In this document: in pieces, positions 25,179 to 33,873 of the stretch
Layout of the letters: every line of letters begins with the position of its first letter
How positions within the stretch are numbered: the stretch's first letter is position 1
Assembly (NCBI GenBank): GCA_902616615.1
Contig: CACMTN010000003.1
Coordinates: 53,708 to 117,707, forward strand
Reading direction: 5' to 3'
From: an uncultured SAR116 cluster alpha proteobacterium
GTDB taxonomy: Bacteria; Pseudomonadota; Alphaproteobacteria; Puniceispirillales; Marisalimonadaceae
Length of the DNA: 64,000 bases
The notes under the pieces: model-generated
Databases searched by the model: none
What the model was told of the DNA's origin: nothing
Seen by the model: only the letters and a program-made list of their open reading frames with translations
Program-made: the position numbers and the translations under genes

Positions 25179-25258
25179 TATCACATGAATTGATAAAAAT
25201 ATCAATGTGATACTTATTTGGCTTTAAAAAGAGCGTTATTTAAGATATCAATATGATA
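25179..25258. promoter_or_regulatory. Cluster of TATCA-type palindromes upstream of porin
   Basis: TATCA-ATG-TGATA at 25200-25212 and TATCA-ATA-TGATA at 25246-25258 are near-identical 13-base palindromes 46 bases apart. A third, looser pair TATCA...TGATA runs from 25179 to 25195, and together with the first copy it can fold into a longer hairpin. Spacing of about 4.5 helical turns suggests co-operative operator sites. The winged-helix gene just upstream is the obvious candidate binder (inference). Confidence 0.6.
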
Positions 25259-25290
25259 CCGAACGTTGCGTATCCCCGTAATTTTTGGGA

Positions 25291-25319
25291 GGCGCCATCA
25301 TTAACCATATTTTGGCGCC
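25291..25319 (+). promoter_or_regulatory. GC-rich hairpin in porin leader
   Basis: GGCGCCA and TGGCGCC form a seven-base GC-rich stem around a 15-base loop, 36 bases before the porin start. In this AT-rich genome the element stands out. It would lie in the 5' untranslated mRNA and could stabilise the message, act in translational control, or be an anti-sense RNA target. Confidence 0.5.
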
Positions 25320-25354
25320 GACTTTTAAACTTTAACGCTTTTAAGGAGATTATA

Positions 25355-26335
25355 ATGCGTAAATTACTTTTAGGTACAACAGCTTTAGCTGCTGCTGCCA
25401 CTCTTACAGCAAACACTGCTCTTGCAGACGTTTCTATAACTGGTGCTGCAGAATTTAAGTATTTGTCAAGAAGTTCAAATGACAATGCTAAAGATGGTAC
25501 AACAATGACTTCTGATAATGAACTTACAATCACAATGACACAAAAGACTGATTCTGGTCTAGATCTAACATATAGAATAGATTTTGATGCAGATCCAGGT
25601 GAAGATGCAGCTTTGCCTGTTGATGAGTCATCATTAGCAATTGCTGGTGGTTTTGGTAAAATCGTATTAGGCTTTGACGATGATGCTGCTGATGCTTACA
25701 ACATTGATGAAATGGATTTAATTGCAGAAGAGCCAACAATTTCTATAACTTCTGCTTCTATTGGATCATCTTCATCAATTTCATCCGATGATGAAAATAA
25801 AGTAGCTTATCATCTTCCTGCAATGGGTGGATTAACAGCTGGTATTTCTCACACTGACCGTACGGCAGCTGGTGGAACAGACACAACTTCTTACGGTGCT
25901 AAGTACGCTATGTCAGCAGCTGGTGCATCAATCACATTGGGTTATGCAGCTGTTCAGGATGAGAATGCAACACAGGATGTTGACATGGAAAACATGGGTA
26001 TGAAGATCGTATCCGGTGATGTATCTGTAATTATCTCTCAAGGTTCATACGAAGCTCTAGATGAAGACAGAGAAAACCAAGGTGCTTCAATATCATACAC
26101 AATGCCAAATGGTATGGTAATTGGTGCTTTTACATTTAAATCAGAAGATGATTTAGATGTTGGTGAAGAATATACAACAGCTGGTGCTGAAGTTCAGTAC
26201 ACAATTGCTTCTGGATTAAAAGCAACTATAAGTGTTACTGACTATGACTATAAAGTTATTGCTGGAAACCACGAGGGATCGCCTAGTGCTGATTCAGGTA
26301 CAGCAACACAACTTACAATTGGGGCATCATTCTAA
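25355..26335 (+). CDS. Major outer-membrane porin
   Basis: The real start is the ATG at 25355 after AAGGAG, not the upstream frame start at 25253. The product is 326 residues with a 22-25 residue signal peptide (LLLGTTALAAAATLTANTAL, cut after ALA) and a mature chain beginning DVSITGAAEFKYLS. It is acidic, glycine-rich and built of alternating beta strands ending in GASF, the terminal Phe typical of outer-membrane barrels. It is an alphaproteobacterial general porin, probably abundant given its strong ribosome site and GC-rich codons. An excellent terminator follows. Confidence 0.9.
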   Translation: MRKLLLGTTALAAAATLTANTALADVSITGAAEFKYLSRSSNDNAKDGTTMTSDNELTITMTQKTDSGLDLTYRIDFDADPGEDAALPVDESSLAIAGGFGKIVLGFDDDAADAYNIDEMDLIAEEPTISITSASIGSSSSISSDDENKVAYHLPAMGGLTAGISHTDRTAAGGTDTTSYGAKYAMSAAGASITLGYAAVQDENATQDVDMENMGMKIVSGDVSVIISQGSYEALDEDRENQGASISYTMPNGMVIGAFTFKSEDDLDVGEEYTTAGAEVQYTIASGLKATISVTDYDYKVIAGNHEGSPSADSGTATQLTIGASF

Positions 26336-26355
26336 TTGCTTTAATAATATCTTAG

Positions 26356-26380
26356 AAAAGGCGACTTCGGTCGCCTTTTT
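26356..26380 (+). terminator. Rho-independent terminator of the porin gene
   Basis: AAAAGGCGAC-TTCG-GTCGCCTTTTT is a ten-base perfect stem with a UUCG tetraloop followed by TTTTTC, 20 bases after the porin stop. Confidence 0.95.
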
Positions 26381-26443
26381 CTTTCTTAATATTCATTTTT
26401 TTTGAATAGATTTGAAGCAAAAATTATTCTAGAGTTAATTTAA

Positions 26444-27019
26444 ATGATTAATAAGCTTTTTGACAATCTTATTTCTAACGCGATTGTATTAATAGTTTAC
26501 GTTATAACTTTATTATTATGGAACTTTAATTTTGATTTTGAAAGTCTATTGTCTTACGTATTTTTTCCATTTGGGATAATAATCTTAGGCTATCTTTTTT
26601 TTGGCAATAAAATTATTTATGCATTCATTTCTGGACATATAATTTATTTTTTTATATGTAATAGTTATAATCTAAACTTATATCTCCCTAATTATTTGTT
26701 CTCATCTATTTCGTATATAATTTGCGTACCTGTTACATTATTTATGTTTAAAGTTTTAAATTTTACAGTAGGAGTAGGAAACATTTATATACTTGACAAA
26801 ACAAACATTTATCACGTCTTGTTAATAACTTTATTTGTTTCAGTTATATTTTTTATCTTAGTTATCAGTTTTGGTCTATTTAATAAAACATCGATCTTAA
26901 GTGTTAATTTTATATTAGGTAATTTAATAGGTGGATCACTATTAATAATCTTACTAAAAATTTTAGTAATTATTTCAAATTTTTTTAGAAAACTGTTTCG
27001 GTTTTACATTAGATTTTAA
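26444..27019 (+). CDS. Hydrophobic membrane protein of unknown family
   Basis: The 191-residue protein contains five or six hydrophobic spans (around residues 10-30, 35-55, 60-80, 90-110, 125-145 and 160-180) and a basic C-terminus RKLFRFYIRF. I recognise no motif. The layout recalls rod-shape or folate-type transporters but the sequence does not support either. It ends 11 bases inside the convergent CoA-binding gene. Confidence 0.65.
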   Translation: MINKLFDNLISNAIVLIVYVITLLLWNFNFDFESLLSYVFFPFGIIILGYLFFGNKIIYAFISGHIIYFFICNSYNLNLYLPNYLFSSISYIICVPVTLFMFKVLNFTVGVGNIYILDKTNIYHVLLITLFVSVIFFILVISFGLFNKTSILSVNFILGNLIGGSLLIILLKILVIISNFFRKLFRFYIRF

Positions 27020-27467
27020 GATCTAATCTTGGTTTCCAAAACGGACGGAACAATTCAATTTTTGGACAACGATTCATTACAACTTTTAAACCTGCATTTT
27101 CAGCGAGACGAGCCGCTTCGTGATTAACAACACCAATTTGACCCCATAAAACTTTTGCACCAATCTCAATTGCTTCTTCAGCTATACTATATAAATCTTC
27201 TGATCTTCGAAATACTTCAACCATGTCAACTGGCTGATTAATTTTTTTTAAATTTGGGTAAACCTTTAAACCTCTTATTTCTTTTAATCCAGGTTTTGGG
27301 TTTACTGGTATCATATCATAGCCTGTTTCATGCAACACTCTTAGAACCCCATAGCTAAACTTTGTTTTATCAGGACTTGCTCCAACCATTGCGATAGTCT
27401 TTACAGAACTTAAAATATCTTGAAGATAATTGTCTTTATATGGTTCGTCATGATTCATATTAGTCAT
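27009..27467 (-). CDS. CoA-binding (YccU-type) protein
   Basis: The product contains TIAMVGASPDKTKFSYGVLRVLHE, YDMIPVNPKPGLKEIRG, VDMVEVFRR and AKVLWGQIGVVNHEAARLAENAGLKVVMNRCPKIE, the classic CoA-binding/YccU Rossmann domain. The chosen ATG at 27467 overlaps the ferredoxin stop by eight bases. Family members bind CoA and are often linked to acyl metabolism, but reactions are unproven. It is the third gene of the methanethiol oxidase operon. Confidence 0.88.
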   Translation of the reverse strand: MTNMNHDEPYKDNYLQDILSSVKTIAMVGASPDKTKFSYGVLRVLHETGYDMIPVNPKPGLKEIRGLKVYPNLKKINQPVDMVEVFRRSEDLYSIAEEAIEIGAKVLWGQIGVVNHEAARLAENAGLKVVMNRCPKIELFRPFWKPRLDLKI

Positions 27468-27834
27468 CTTTAATTTCCGTGAAAGTTGCAATATCAGATT
27501 TTAATTCGTGTGGCGCGAGTGGATCAATAAATGGATTACGATATAATTTATCATGACTTTCCACTCCTATGTCAAAAGTACAATTTGATTTAGCTCTTGC
27601 CACACATAATATTACATAACCATCATTAATTTGCCTATTATTAAGTGCAACTTGGGATTTTTGGTCAACTTTACCTTTAATTAATTTGGCAGCACACGTA
27701 ATACATCCCCCATATTGACAACCATATGGTAAGTCAAGACCAAGTGCGCGTAATTCTAATAATAAAGGTCTATTACCTTTAACCTCATATGTGCTGTTAT
27801 TACGATTTGCTATTGTAATTTTCTTCATAGCCAA
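27460..27834 (-). CDS. [2Fe-2S] ferredoxin
   Basis: The 124-residue protein has a plant-type iron-sulfur loop CQYGGCITCAAKLIKG near residue 38, giving C-x4-C-x2-C, with a fourth cysteine in YVILCVARAK near 73. It would carry one electron in the cytoplasm. Its start overlaps the end of the methanethiol oxidase gene by ten bases and its end overlaps the CoA-binding gene, so the three are translationally coupled and it may be the redox partner. Confidence 0.9.
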   Translation of the reverse strand: MAMKKITIANRNNSTYEVKGNRPLLLELRALGLDLPYGCQYGGCITCAAKLIKGKVDQKSQVALNNRQINDGYVILCVARAKSNCTFDIGVESHDKLYRNPFIDPLAPHELKSDIATFTEIKDD

Positions 27835-29180
27835 ATATCACTTGTACAGTCACCCCCTGGATAACGACTTTCGTGACAACGACTTGGACCATTTGGTTCA
27901 TCACCAAAGTTTACAACAAAATCATTATTTATTTTCATACCACCATTTTCCACATCACAGTCGATCATGAGCATTACACCACCTTTGGTTCTAATTTCTG
28001 GATAAAATTGATTATCCCAAGTTGAAAAAAGTGATGTAGTTACATACATCCTTTTCCCATCTAAAGATAATTGATACATCTGTGGACCCCCAGCAACTTT
28101 AACCCCATTTACTATTGGCGCTTTTCCCAAAAGACCACCCATCCAAACTTGACCAGTTAAAACTGGTTTGTGTGGGTCTGTAATATTATATTGTCTCATA
28201 TCACCATGAAGCCAATTGTTAATATAAAGATATTTATCATCCATAGACACTAAAAGAGCTGACATTACCCCTGGTATTGGAATGGGCCAATCTGAATGAG
28301 GCTCATTGTCAATGTCTATAATCTTTTCCCATTCCCAATTTCCATTTTCAGACTTCCAAAAATGTATTACATTTGCGCTTAAGGCTGCACCACAAAATCC
28401 ATGACTACTATTGGGGTTATGTAAAAATTTAACCTCTAAAGGTATTAGGCCATCTTCTCCTAAATACATTGTTTGAATTGGCTTTTTTTTCTTAAAATCC
28501 CAAATATGTATTCTTCTTCCATATTTAAGATGGCCAACTTCTTCAAGATCAAAACCTGGCATAAATGTGTTTGGAGCCGCCCATTCTGAACTAACCATTA
28601 CATTATGGCGTGGCTGATACCAAAAGTCATAACTAAATGGTATATCTCCCATCGAATTTTCCCAACGTCCTATAATTTCAAAATCTTTGTTAAGATGTAG
28701 ATAACCTCCTGGAGCCTCACCTTTAGCGTCTCCTAGAAAAGAGATGATTATTTCCGAACCCAAACAATGAACAGTATGAGGTCCTGATAAATTGGTTTTG
28801 GACTTAATTTCTGAACCTTGGATAACTTTATATAAGTTGGGTGCTTTTGGATTTGTTGCAGTATCAACAACATAAATATTATTAGATCTAACACCAGGAA
28901 CAATTAAATATTTTCTACTCATACTATTATCATCATGGCAAGATGAACATGCGTTCCACCCCATATGGTGAAGTTCATCTCCTATTCCTGGCATTTCTAG
29001 TCTATGTATTACTTTTGAGTAATTTTCACTATTTGGGTCAACATCAACTGTAGCTAAATAATCAGGTTTTTGAATACCAGTTCCAGTATAAATAGCTATG
29101 GTGTAAAGTAATTTTTCACTTGGTGCTCTAATTGCCTCTGAAGGACTTGCGTACCCTGGACCACAACATAATCCTTCCAT
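27825..29180 (-). CDS. Methanethiol oxidase / selenium-binding protein (SELENBP1 family)
   Basis: The 451-residue protein starts MEGLCCGPGYASPSEAIRAPSEKLLYT and continues with VDVDPNSENYSKVIHRLEMPG and HHMGWNACSSCHDD, then a beta-propeller with KGGVMLMIDCDVENGGM near the end. These are the signatures of SELENBP1, shown in bacteria and humans to be a copper-dependent methanethiol oxidase giving formaldehyde, hydrogen sulfide and peroxide. The bacterial enzyme is reported as periplasmic in Hyphomicrobium, but no signal peptide is visible here. Methanethiol is a common product of DMSP breakdown at sea. Confidence 0.9.
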   Translation of the reverse strand: MEGLCCGPGYASPSEAIRAPSEKLLYTIAIYTGTGIQKPDYLATVDVDPNSENYSKVIHRLEMPGIGDELHHMGWNACSSCHDDNSMSRKYLIVPGVRSNNIYVVDTATNPKAPNLYKVIQGSEIKSKTNLSGPHTVHCLGSEIIISFLGDAKGEAPGGYLHLNKDFEIIGRWENSMGDIPFSYDFWYQPRHNVMVSSEWAAPNTFMPGFDLEEVGHLKYGRRIHIWDFKKKKPIQTMYLGEDGLIPLEVKFLHNPNSSHGFCGAALSANVIHFWKSENGNWEWEKIIDIDNEPHSDWPIPIPGVMSALLVSMDDKYLYINNWLHGDMRQYNITDPHKPVLTGQVWMGGLLGKAPIVNGVKVAGGPQMYQLSLDGKRMYVTTSLFSTWDNQFYPEIRTKGGVMLMIDCDVENGGMKINNDFVVNFGDEPNGPSRCHESRYPGGDCTSDIWL

Positions 29181-29251
29181 AATTAATCTCCCAGAAATAT
29201 TGATTAATGTTTGAAAATTACAACAAAAAACCCAGAGGTAAAAGGTAATTT

Positions 29252-30157
29252 TTAACTTAAATTGTTAATGTAATCTTTGATACCTCTTTCTATGGAATAT
29301 TTAGGTTCCCATTTAATATCTTTCTTTACTTTTTTTAAACTAAAAAGTTTTCTATCACTTATTGAATTGTGATTAGAAAAATTCACTTGTAAATTGTCTA
29401 TATATCGACTTATTTCGTTAAAAATTGTTAGGTATGATGGAAAATCAGGTCCTGAAATATTATAATCATAAAAATGTTCTTTTTTATGAAATATACATTT
29501 TTCTATACATGAAACAACGTCATTTACATATACATATGGCCAACAAAAATTACTTTTAAATGGTAATGTAATTTGGTTATTTTTAATTCCTGAATTTATT
29601 ATATCATTAATAAAACAGAGTGTTGATCTTCGATGTCCATAGATAGTCGATAACCTAAGAGAAATTATATCTAATTTATAATTTTCATAATACTTCTTTA
29701 ATAATAAATCACATGAAGCCTTTGTTGCCCCATATAGATTTTCTGGAGCAAATCTGTAATCTTCTGTTGTATCACTTTCTGCTAGCTCTCCATATGCTGA
29801 AATAGAAGAACAGAAGATAAATCTATTAATTTTTTTATAAATTCTAGCAGCTTCAATTAAATACATAGTAAAAAAAACATTATTTTCGATAATTATATTT
29901 GGATTTTCATTTGCCAACATTGGACCAGAAATTCCACCAGTATGAATAATTTTTGTTATATCGTACTTTTCTAATAAACTTGTAACATCCTCAACACTAT
30001 TTAAAGAAATTGAAATATGCTTATAGTTTTTGTTACTTTCTGGGTTAATAACCGGGTCAAGACCAACAATTAGATTACTTTTGTTTAAAAGTTTTGTAAC
30101 TAAGGGAGCACCAACTAAACCAGATGAACCTGTAATAAGGATGTTTTCAACATTCAT
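29252..30157 (-). CDS. NAD-dependent epimerase/dehydratase
   Basis: The 301-residue extended SDR starts with ILITGSSGLVGAPLVTKLL and has the YGATKASCD (YxxxK) active site near residue 145 with an upstream catalytic serine in FCSSISAYGE. It acts on a nucleotide sugar or similar; NDP-sugar contacts cannot be read reliably. It lies upstream of the methanethiol oxidase gene on the same strand, 71 bases away, but with no functional link. Confidence 0.85.
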   Translation of the reverse strand: MNVENILITGSSGLVGAPLVTKLLNKSNLIVGLDPVINPESNKNYKHISISLNSVEDVTSLLEKYDITKIIHTGGISGPMLANENPNIIIENNVFFTMYLIEAARIYKKINRFIFCSSISAYGELAESDTTEDYRFAPENLYGATKASCDLLLKKYYENYKLDIISLRLSTIYGHRRSTLCFINDIINSGIKNNQITLPFKSNFCWPYVYVNDVVSCIEKCIFHKKEHFYDYNISGPDFPSYLTIFNEISRYIDNLQVNFSNHNSISDRKLFSLKKVKKDIKWEPKYSIERGIKDYINNLS

Positions 30158-30262
30158 ATTTCCCTCTACATTTTTTTTATAATTTTTAATAATTTTATTA
30201 TTGAAAACTTAACAAGCTTATTGATAAATTAAAATAATTAATCTTTTTTGAAAGAGGTTTAA

Positions 30263-30868
30263 ATGAAATTGTATTTTGCGCCTAATTCACGCGCGGTTAG
30301 AATAGCCTGGCTTCTTGAAGAATTAGGGATGGACTATGAAATAGAAAAATATTCAGTAGGCGATAAAGCTCTAAGAACTCCAGAATATTATAAATTACAT
30401 CCTATGGGAAGAGTTCCTGTACTGGAGGATGAGAGTATTAAAATTTATGAGTCTGGTGCAATTGTGGAATACCTACTATCTAAATATGATAAAGGAAAAT
30501 TTTGTCCTGACAAAACAGACCCAACCTTTCCTTATTATCTACAATGGCTTCATTATGCTGAAGGCTCAATTATGCCACAAGTTAATACAATTGTTGTAGA
30601 GACTATCTTACTACCTCCTGAACGAAAGAACGAAGTTAACATTGCAAGAGCTTTTAAACTTTTAAATGTTGCACTATTAAACGTAAATAATAACTTAGAA
30701 AATAAAGACTTTTTAACTGGTACATTTTCTGGAGCTGACATAATGACAGGACACGCATGTATAGGGGCAAAAAGAGTAGGTGCAGACATTTCAAATATGA
30801 CTAATGTAGAAAATTATATTAATCGTTTATTGTCTAAGCCTGCATTACAAAAAGCTATGAAAATTTAA
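30263..30868 (+). CDS. Glutathione S-transferase family protein
   Basis: The 201-residue protein has an N-terminal thioredoxin-like domain (MKLYFAPNSRAVRIAWLLEELG with PMGRVPVLED and YESGAIVEYLL for glutathione binding) and an all-alpha C-domain including the FSGADIMTG capping motif. A serine/arginine near residue 9-13 suggests the bacterial theta/beta-like active site. Substrate unknown. It is convergent with the acyl-CoA dehydrogenase gene. Confidence 0.9.
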   Translation: MKLYFAPNSRAVRIAWLLEELGMDYEIEKYSVGDKALRTPEYYKLHPMGRVPVLEDESIKIYESGAIVEYLLSKYDKGKFCPDKTDPTFPYYLQWLHYAEGSIMPQVNTIVVETILLPPERKNEVNIARAFKLLNVALLNVNNNLENKDFLTGTFSGADIMTGHACIGAKRVGADISNMTNVENYINRLLSKPALQKAMKI

Positions 30869-30873
30869 TTTGT

Positions 30874-32541
30874 TTAAATTAAATTATTTATGAGATCATA
30901 ATCAATATCATCCCTTGTGATAGGGCTGTTTTTATGAATTTTATACTTAATAATTAATTCACTAATTTTAGATCTATAGGCTAAATCTTCACAATAGTTT
31001 CCCTCTTCAATAAGGAAAATAGCTGAACTCAAGTAATATAAAGATGTCGTTATTTGCCTTGATGAAGAAGTAAAATCTTCCTTTACTTCATTTTCAACAA
31101 AATCAAAAACATCTTCTATGACAGATAATAAATGTTTCTCGTATTTTTTTTCAGAATTAATTTTGATGGAATCTATGAGAAAATTTTTAAATATATGTAA
31201 ATTGTTGTCTTTTTTAAGAGCTCTAATTGTATCCAAAGAAATTATATTGCTAGTACCTTCCCAAATAGAACCAAGATGGGAGTCTCTCAAAATTTTTGGA
31301 TCAAGCCAATCTTCTATATAGCCTAAGCCACCTCTGATCTCCATTGCATCTCCAGCAACTTTTCTAACATCTCTACATGCTCTAAATTTAATAAGGGGTG
31401 TTATTATCCTAAAAATTTTCTGCGAAACAATATCTCCTTTATCTGCTTTATTTAAGAGATCTGCTGCTTTAAATACGATAGATCTAGAAGCTTCTGTAAT
31501 TATCAGTATCTTTAAAAGTTGTTTTTGTATTAAAGGAAGATCAATTAATTTTTTATTAAATGCAAGACGATTAATTGAAATAAACAAGCTTTCTTGAAGA
31601 CACCTTTGCATCATACCAGATGCTCTAACCCCATTAGATAACCTCGACATATTTATCATGTCGGTCATTTGTTTAAAACCCTCATCAGGGTTACCTACAA
31701 GATAAGCAAATGCTCTATTTAATTTAATCTCACCACTTGCAAAAGATCTTCCTCCTAATTTATCTTTTAATCTTATAATCTCGTAATTATTTAAATCTCC
31801 ATTTTCAAGTTTTTTTGGCAAAAGAAATAATGCAAGCCCTTTTGTGCCACTGATGTTTTTATTATGTCTAGCAAGAACCATAGCAAGATCAGCATCTGGA
31901 TTAGAGCAAAACCACTTATCTCCTGTTAAAAACCAATTTCCATCCTCATATTCAGCATATGTATCAATAGACCCTACGTCTGATCCTGCATGTTGTTCTG
32001 TCATAAACATGGCACCTTGAAATAGATGATCTAGATCTTGTGAAGTTAATTGATCAAAAAATTTATCAATTAATTTTTTATCTCCAAATTTTGTAAGAGT
32101 TCGTGTTAAAGAATCTGTCATACTTAATGGACAACAAAGACCAAATTCACTTTGAACGAATAAAAAAGTAAGTCCATATTTTACTATGGGCGGAAGTGGT
32201 TGTTGCATTCCAAAAACACCATGCCTGTGCGACATAGCTGCTAAACCAAATTTTTCAAAAGCAAATTTTTCAATTTTTATAAAGTCTGGGTGTTTTTCAA
32301 TATCATTTGATAATTCACCAACTCTTGATCTTTTTTTCAATTTTGGAGGATGCTTATCAGCTGACAAGGCTAATTCTTCTAATTCAGAACCTACAACTTC
32401 TCCTAACTCAATAAACTTATTCTCAACTTGTTCAAATAATTCCTTTCCACAGTAATATTCTAATAATTTTGAAAACGACTTATCCCTTAAATAAGCGTTT
32501 ATTCCTTTACTATCTGGAATATTGTTTGAAGAAAGAACCAC
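30874..32541 (-). CDS. Large acyl-CoA dehydrogenase (AidB-like)
   Basis: The 555-residue protein is longer than ordinary acyl-CoA dehydrogenases (~385) and has an N-terminal extension as in AidB. Core motifs are GAMFMTEQHAGSDVGSI near residue 155, DKWFCSNPDADLAMVLARH near 185, and RGGLGYIEDWLDPKILRDSHLGSIWEGTSNI near 395 where the Glu in EGT is the active-site position. AidB-type enzymes bind FAD and are tied to alkylation response, but as many are ordinary acyl-CoA dehydrogenases no repair role is assumed. Confidence 0.85.
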   Translation of the reverse strand: MVLSSNNIPDSKGINAYLRDKSFSKLLEYYCGKELFEQVENKFIELGEVVGSELEELALSADKHPPKLKKRSRVGELSNDIEKHPDFIKIEKFAFEKFGLAAMSHRHGVFGMQQPLPPIVKYGLTFLFVQSEFGLCCPLSMTDSLTRTLTKFGDKKLIDKFFDQLTSQDLDHLFQGAMFMTEQHAGSDVGSIDTYAEYEDGNWFLTGDKWFCSNPDADLAMVLARHNKNISGTKGLALFLLPKKLENGDLNNYEIIRLKDKLGGRSFASGEIKLNRAFAYLVGNPDEGFKQMTDMINMSRLSNGVRASGMMQRCLQESLFISINRLAFNKKLIDLPLIQKQLLKILIITEASRSIVFKAADLLNKADKGDIVSQKIFRIITPLIKFRACRDVRKVAGDAMEIRGGLGYIEDWLDPKILRDSHLGSIWEGTSNIISLDTIRALKKDNNLHIFKNFLIDSIKINSEKKYEKHLLSVIEDVFDFVENEVKEDFTSSSRQITTSLYYLSSAIFLIEEGNYCEDLAYRSKISELIIKYKIHKNSPITRDDIDYDLINNLI

Positions 32542-32646
32542 TTTTAAACCTAATTATAATAGCTATGATGAAATTTTAAGTTTGAATTACATAACAATGT
32601 AATGCTTGTAATCATATAACTAACAAGACTTAAATTACAAAGTATT

Positions 32647-32904
32647 TCAATTTTTTGTTAGTTGATATACTTCGTGTGATAAGCCAAGCTCTTTTTCCAT
32701 TTGTTTAAATTCATCTGATGTCATAAATTGACCAACCATATCAGGGTTAAAAACTTCTGTACTAATCATTGCTGTGTTATCATCTACCTTACCAACAATC
32801 GTATTTCTCATCATTTGAGACTGAACTTCTGCATCTGCATCAAATTTTTTTTTCCATTCATCGTAAGTTGTATTTTTAATCTTCACAATTATAAGAGTGT
32901 TCAT
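32647..32904 (-). CDS. Small barrel-like protein, ABM/dimeric ferredoxin-fold type
   Basis: The 85-residue protein has strands LIIVKIKN and VGKVDDNTAMISTEVF around helices ready to form a dimeric alpha/beta barrel. DEWKKKFDADAEVQSQMMR resembles DUF3764-like and monooxygenase-related families, but no catalytic residue stands out. It is 25 bases upstream of nothing on its strand except intergenic DNA and directly follows, in transcription order, the 93-residue gene, so the two are probably one unit. Confidence 0.6.
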   Translation of the reverse strand: MNTLIIVKIKNTTYDEWKKKFDADAEVQSQMMRNTIVGKVDDNTAMISTEVFNPDMVGQFMTSDEFKQMEKELGLSHEVYQLTKN

Positions 32905-32929
32905 GTATCAATCCTTTGATTTTTGTTAT

Positions 32930-33211
32930 CTAATCAGTTACGTCCATTACATTTGACATCTCTTTTATGTCATTATGAAACATGCCTGCCATATCACCTA
33001 AGGTGTCTAAAATAGCTTGAGGAGAGTTCGCTTTCCACCAACAATACATGACCATATCATTCTTTTCATTATTCCAATTCATTTGAAAATTTGCATTTTC
33101 ATTTTTCATATTTTTACGCACATCATCTGTGGTCATGTCTTTCATTGCTTCAAAATACTGCTCTCTCATTTCTTCAGACTTAAATTTATGTTCTACCATG
33201 TAATCTTTCAT
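32930..33211 (-). CDS. Small barrel-like protein with methionine- and tryptophan-rich region
   Basis: The 93-residue protein has a helix YMVEHKFKSEEMREQYFEAM, a strand ANFQMNWN, the strand MVMYCWWKANSPQAILDTLG and a methionine-rich end MAGMFHNDIKEMSNVMDV. Fold and length again suggest a dimeric alpha/beta barrel like the neighbour, from which it differs enough that duplication is old if it occurred. Function unknown. It starts before the AT-rich stretch that precedes the copper island. Confidence 0.6.
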   Translation of the reverse strand: MKDYMVEHKFKSEEMREQYFEAMKDMTTDDVRKNMKNENANFQMNWNNEKNDMVMYCWWKANSPQAILDTLGDMAGMFHNDIKEMSNVMDVTD

Positions 33212-33382
33212 TTATTATTTCCTAAAATTTATATATTATTATGGTTAATTTTTTTATAACTTCAAAATCTTATTTTAATAAAATTAATTAACTATTCTAT
33301 TTTAATAGTATTTAAATTATTTAATTAAATAATTAATTAACAGTTAAATGTTGCATTATAATTAAAATTTTTAATTTTTTTC

Positions 33383-33414
33383 TTTACCTTCCTCTTAGGG
33401 AAGGGTTTAAAGAT
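33383..33414 (+). promoter_or_regulatory. CueR/MerR-like copper promoter 1
   Basis: ACCTTCCTCTTAGGGAAGG (33386-33404) contains a perfect CCTTCC-N6-GGAAGG dyad between a -35-like TTTACC and a weak -10-like TAAAGA at the long (19-base) spacing used by MerR-family activators. It precedes the DUF4396-cytochrome-multicopper oxidase operon by 47 bases. It is similar base for base to two further sites in this island. The regulator gene is not in the window. Confidence 0.7.
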
Positions 33415-33429
33415 TTAAATGAGGTTAAA

Positions 33430-33873
33430 ATGATTATTCAAGATGTCATACAGATAAACTGGTTCTGCCAACATACTTGGTTACAGTCGTCTAAAAATAC
33501 TTTGTGGTGTTTGCTTGGATGTTGTATTGGAGATTTTGGTACAATTGCATATTTTCAATTCATGGAGATTGAATGGCCCGTTATATTAATCATGTCGCTG
33601 GCCATTGTTAATGGAATATTGACATCTATCGCACTTGAAACTTTTATACTTTCAAAGCAAATGTCTATGAAATTAGCCTTTAAAACAGCAATAGGGATGT
33701 CTTTAGTTTCTATGATTTCTATGGAATTAGCTATGAATTTAACTGATGTTGCACTTACTGGTGGTGCTATTTTAACATGGTGGGTTATTCCTTTTATGCT
33801 TATCGCAGGATTTATAACACCCCTACCATACAATTACTGGCGATTAAAAGCTTTAGGCAAAGCATGTCATTAA
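33430..33873 (+). CDS. DUF4396 membrane protein
   Basis: The 147-residue protein has a cysteine-bearing first span CLLGCCIGDFGTIAYFQ and three to four hydrophobic segments ending in YWRLKALGKACH. This matches DUF4396, a family found in copper and other metal islands whose function is unknown. Cys/His content near both termini suggests metal contact. It is first in a plus-strand operon and overlaps the cytochrome start by ten bases. Confidence 0.8.
   Translation: MIIQDVIQINWFCQHTWLQSSKNTLWCLLGCCIGDFGTIAYFQFMEIEWPVILIMSLAIVNGILTSIALETFILSKQMSMKLAFKTAIGMSLVSMISMELAMNLTDVALTGGAILTWWVIPFMLIAGFITPLPYNYWRLKALGKACH

Noticed and set aside
25253-25354. N-terminal extension of the porin frame (34 residues)
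   Set aside because: It lacks a ribosome site, includes the leader hairpin, and the ATG at 25355 has AAGGAG and a perfect signal peptide.
33270-33360. AT-rich palindromes and repeated ATTAATTAAC left of the copper island
   Set aside because: Low-complexity AT sequence; the direct repeat is too short and too close to count as an insertion-site duplication.
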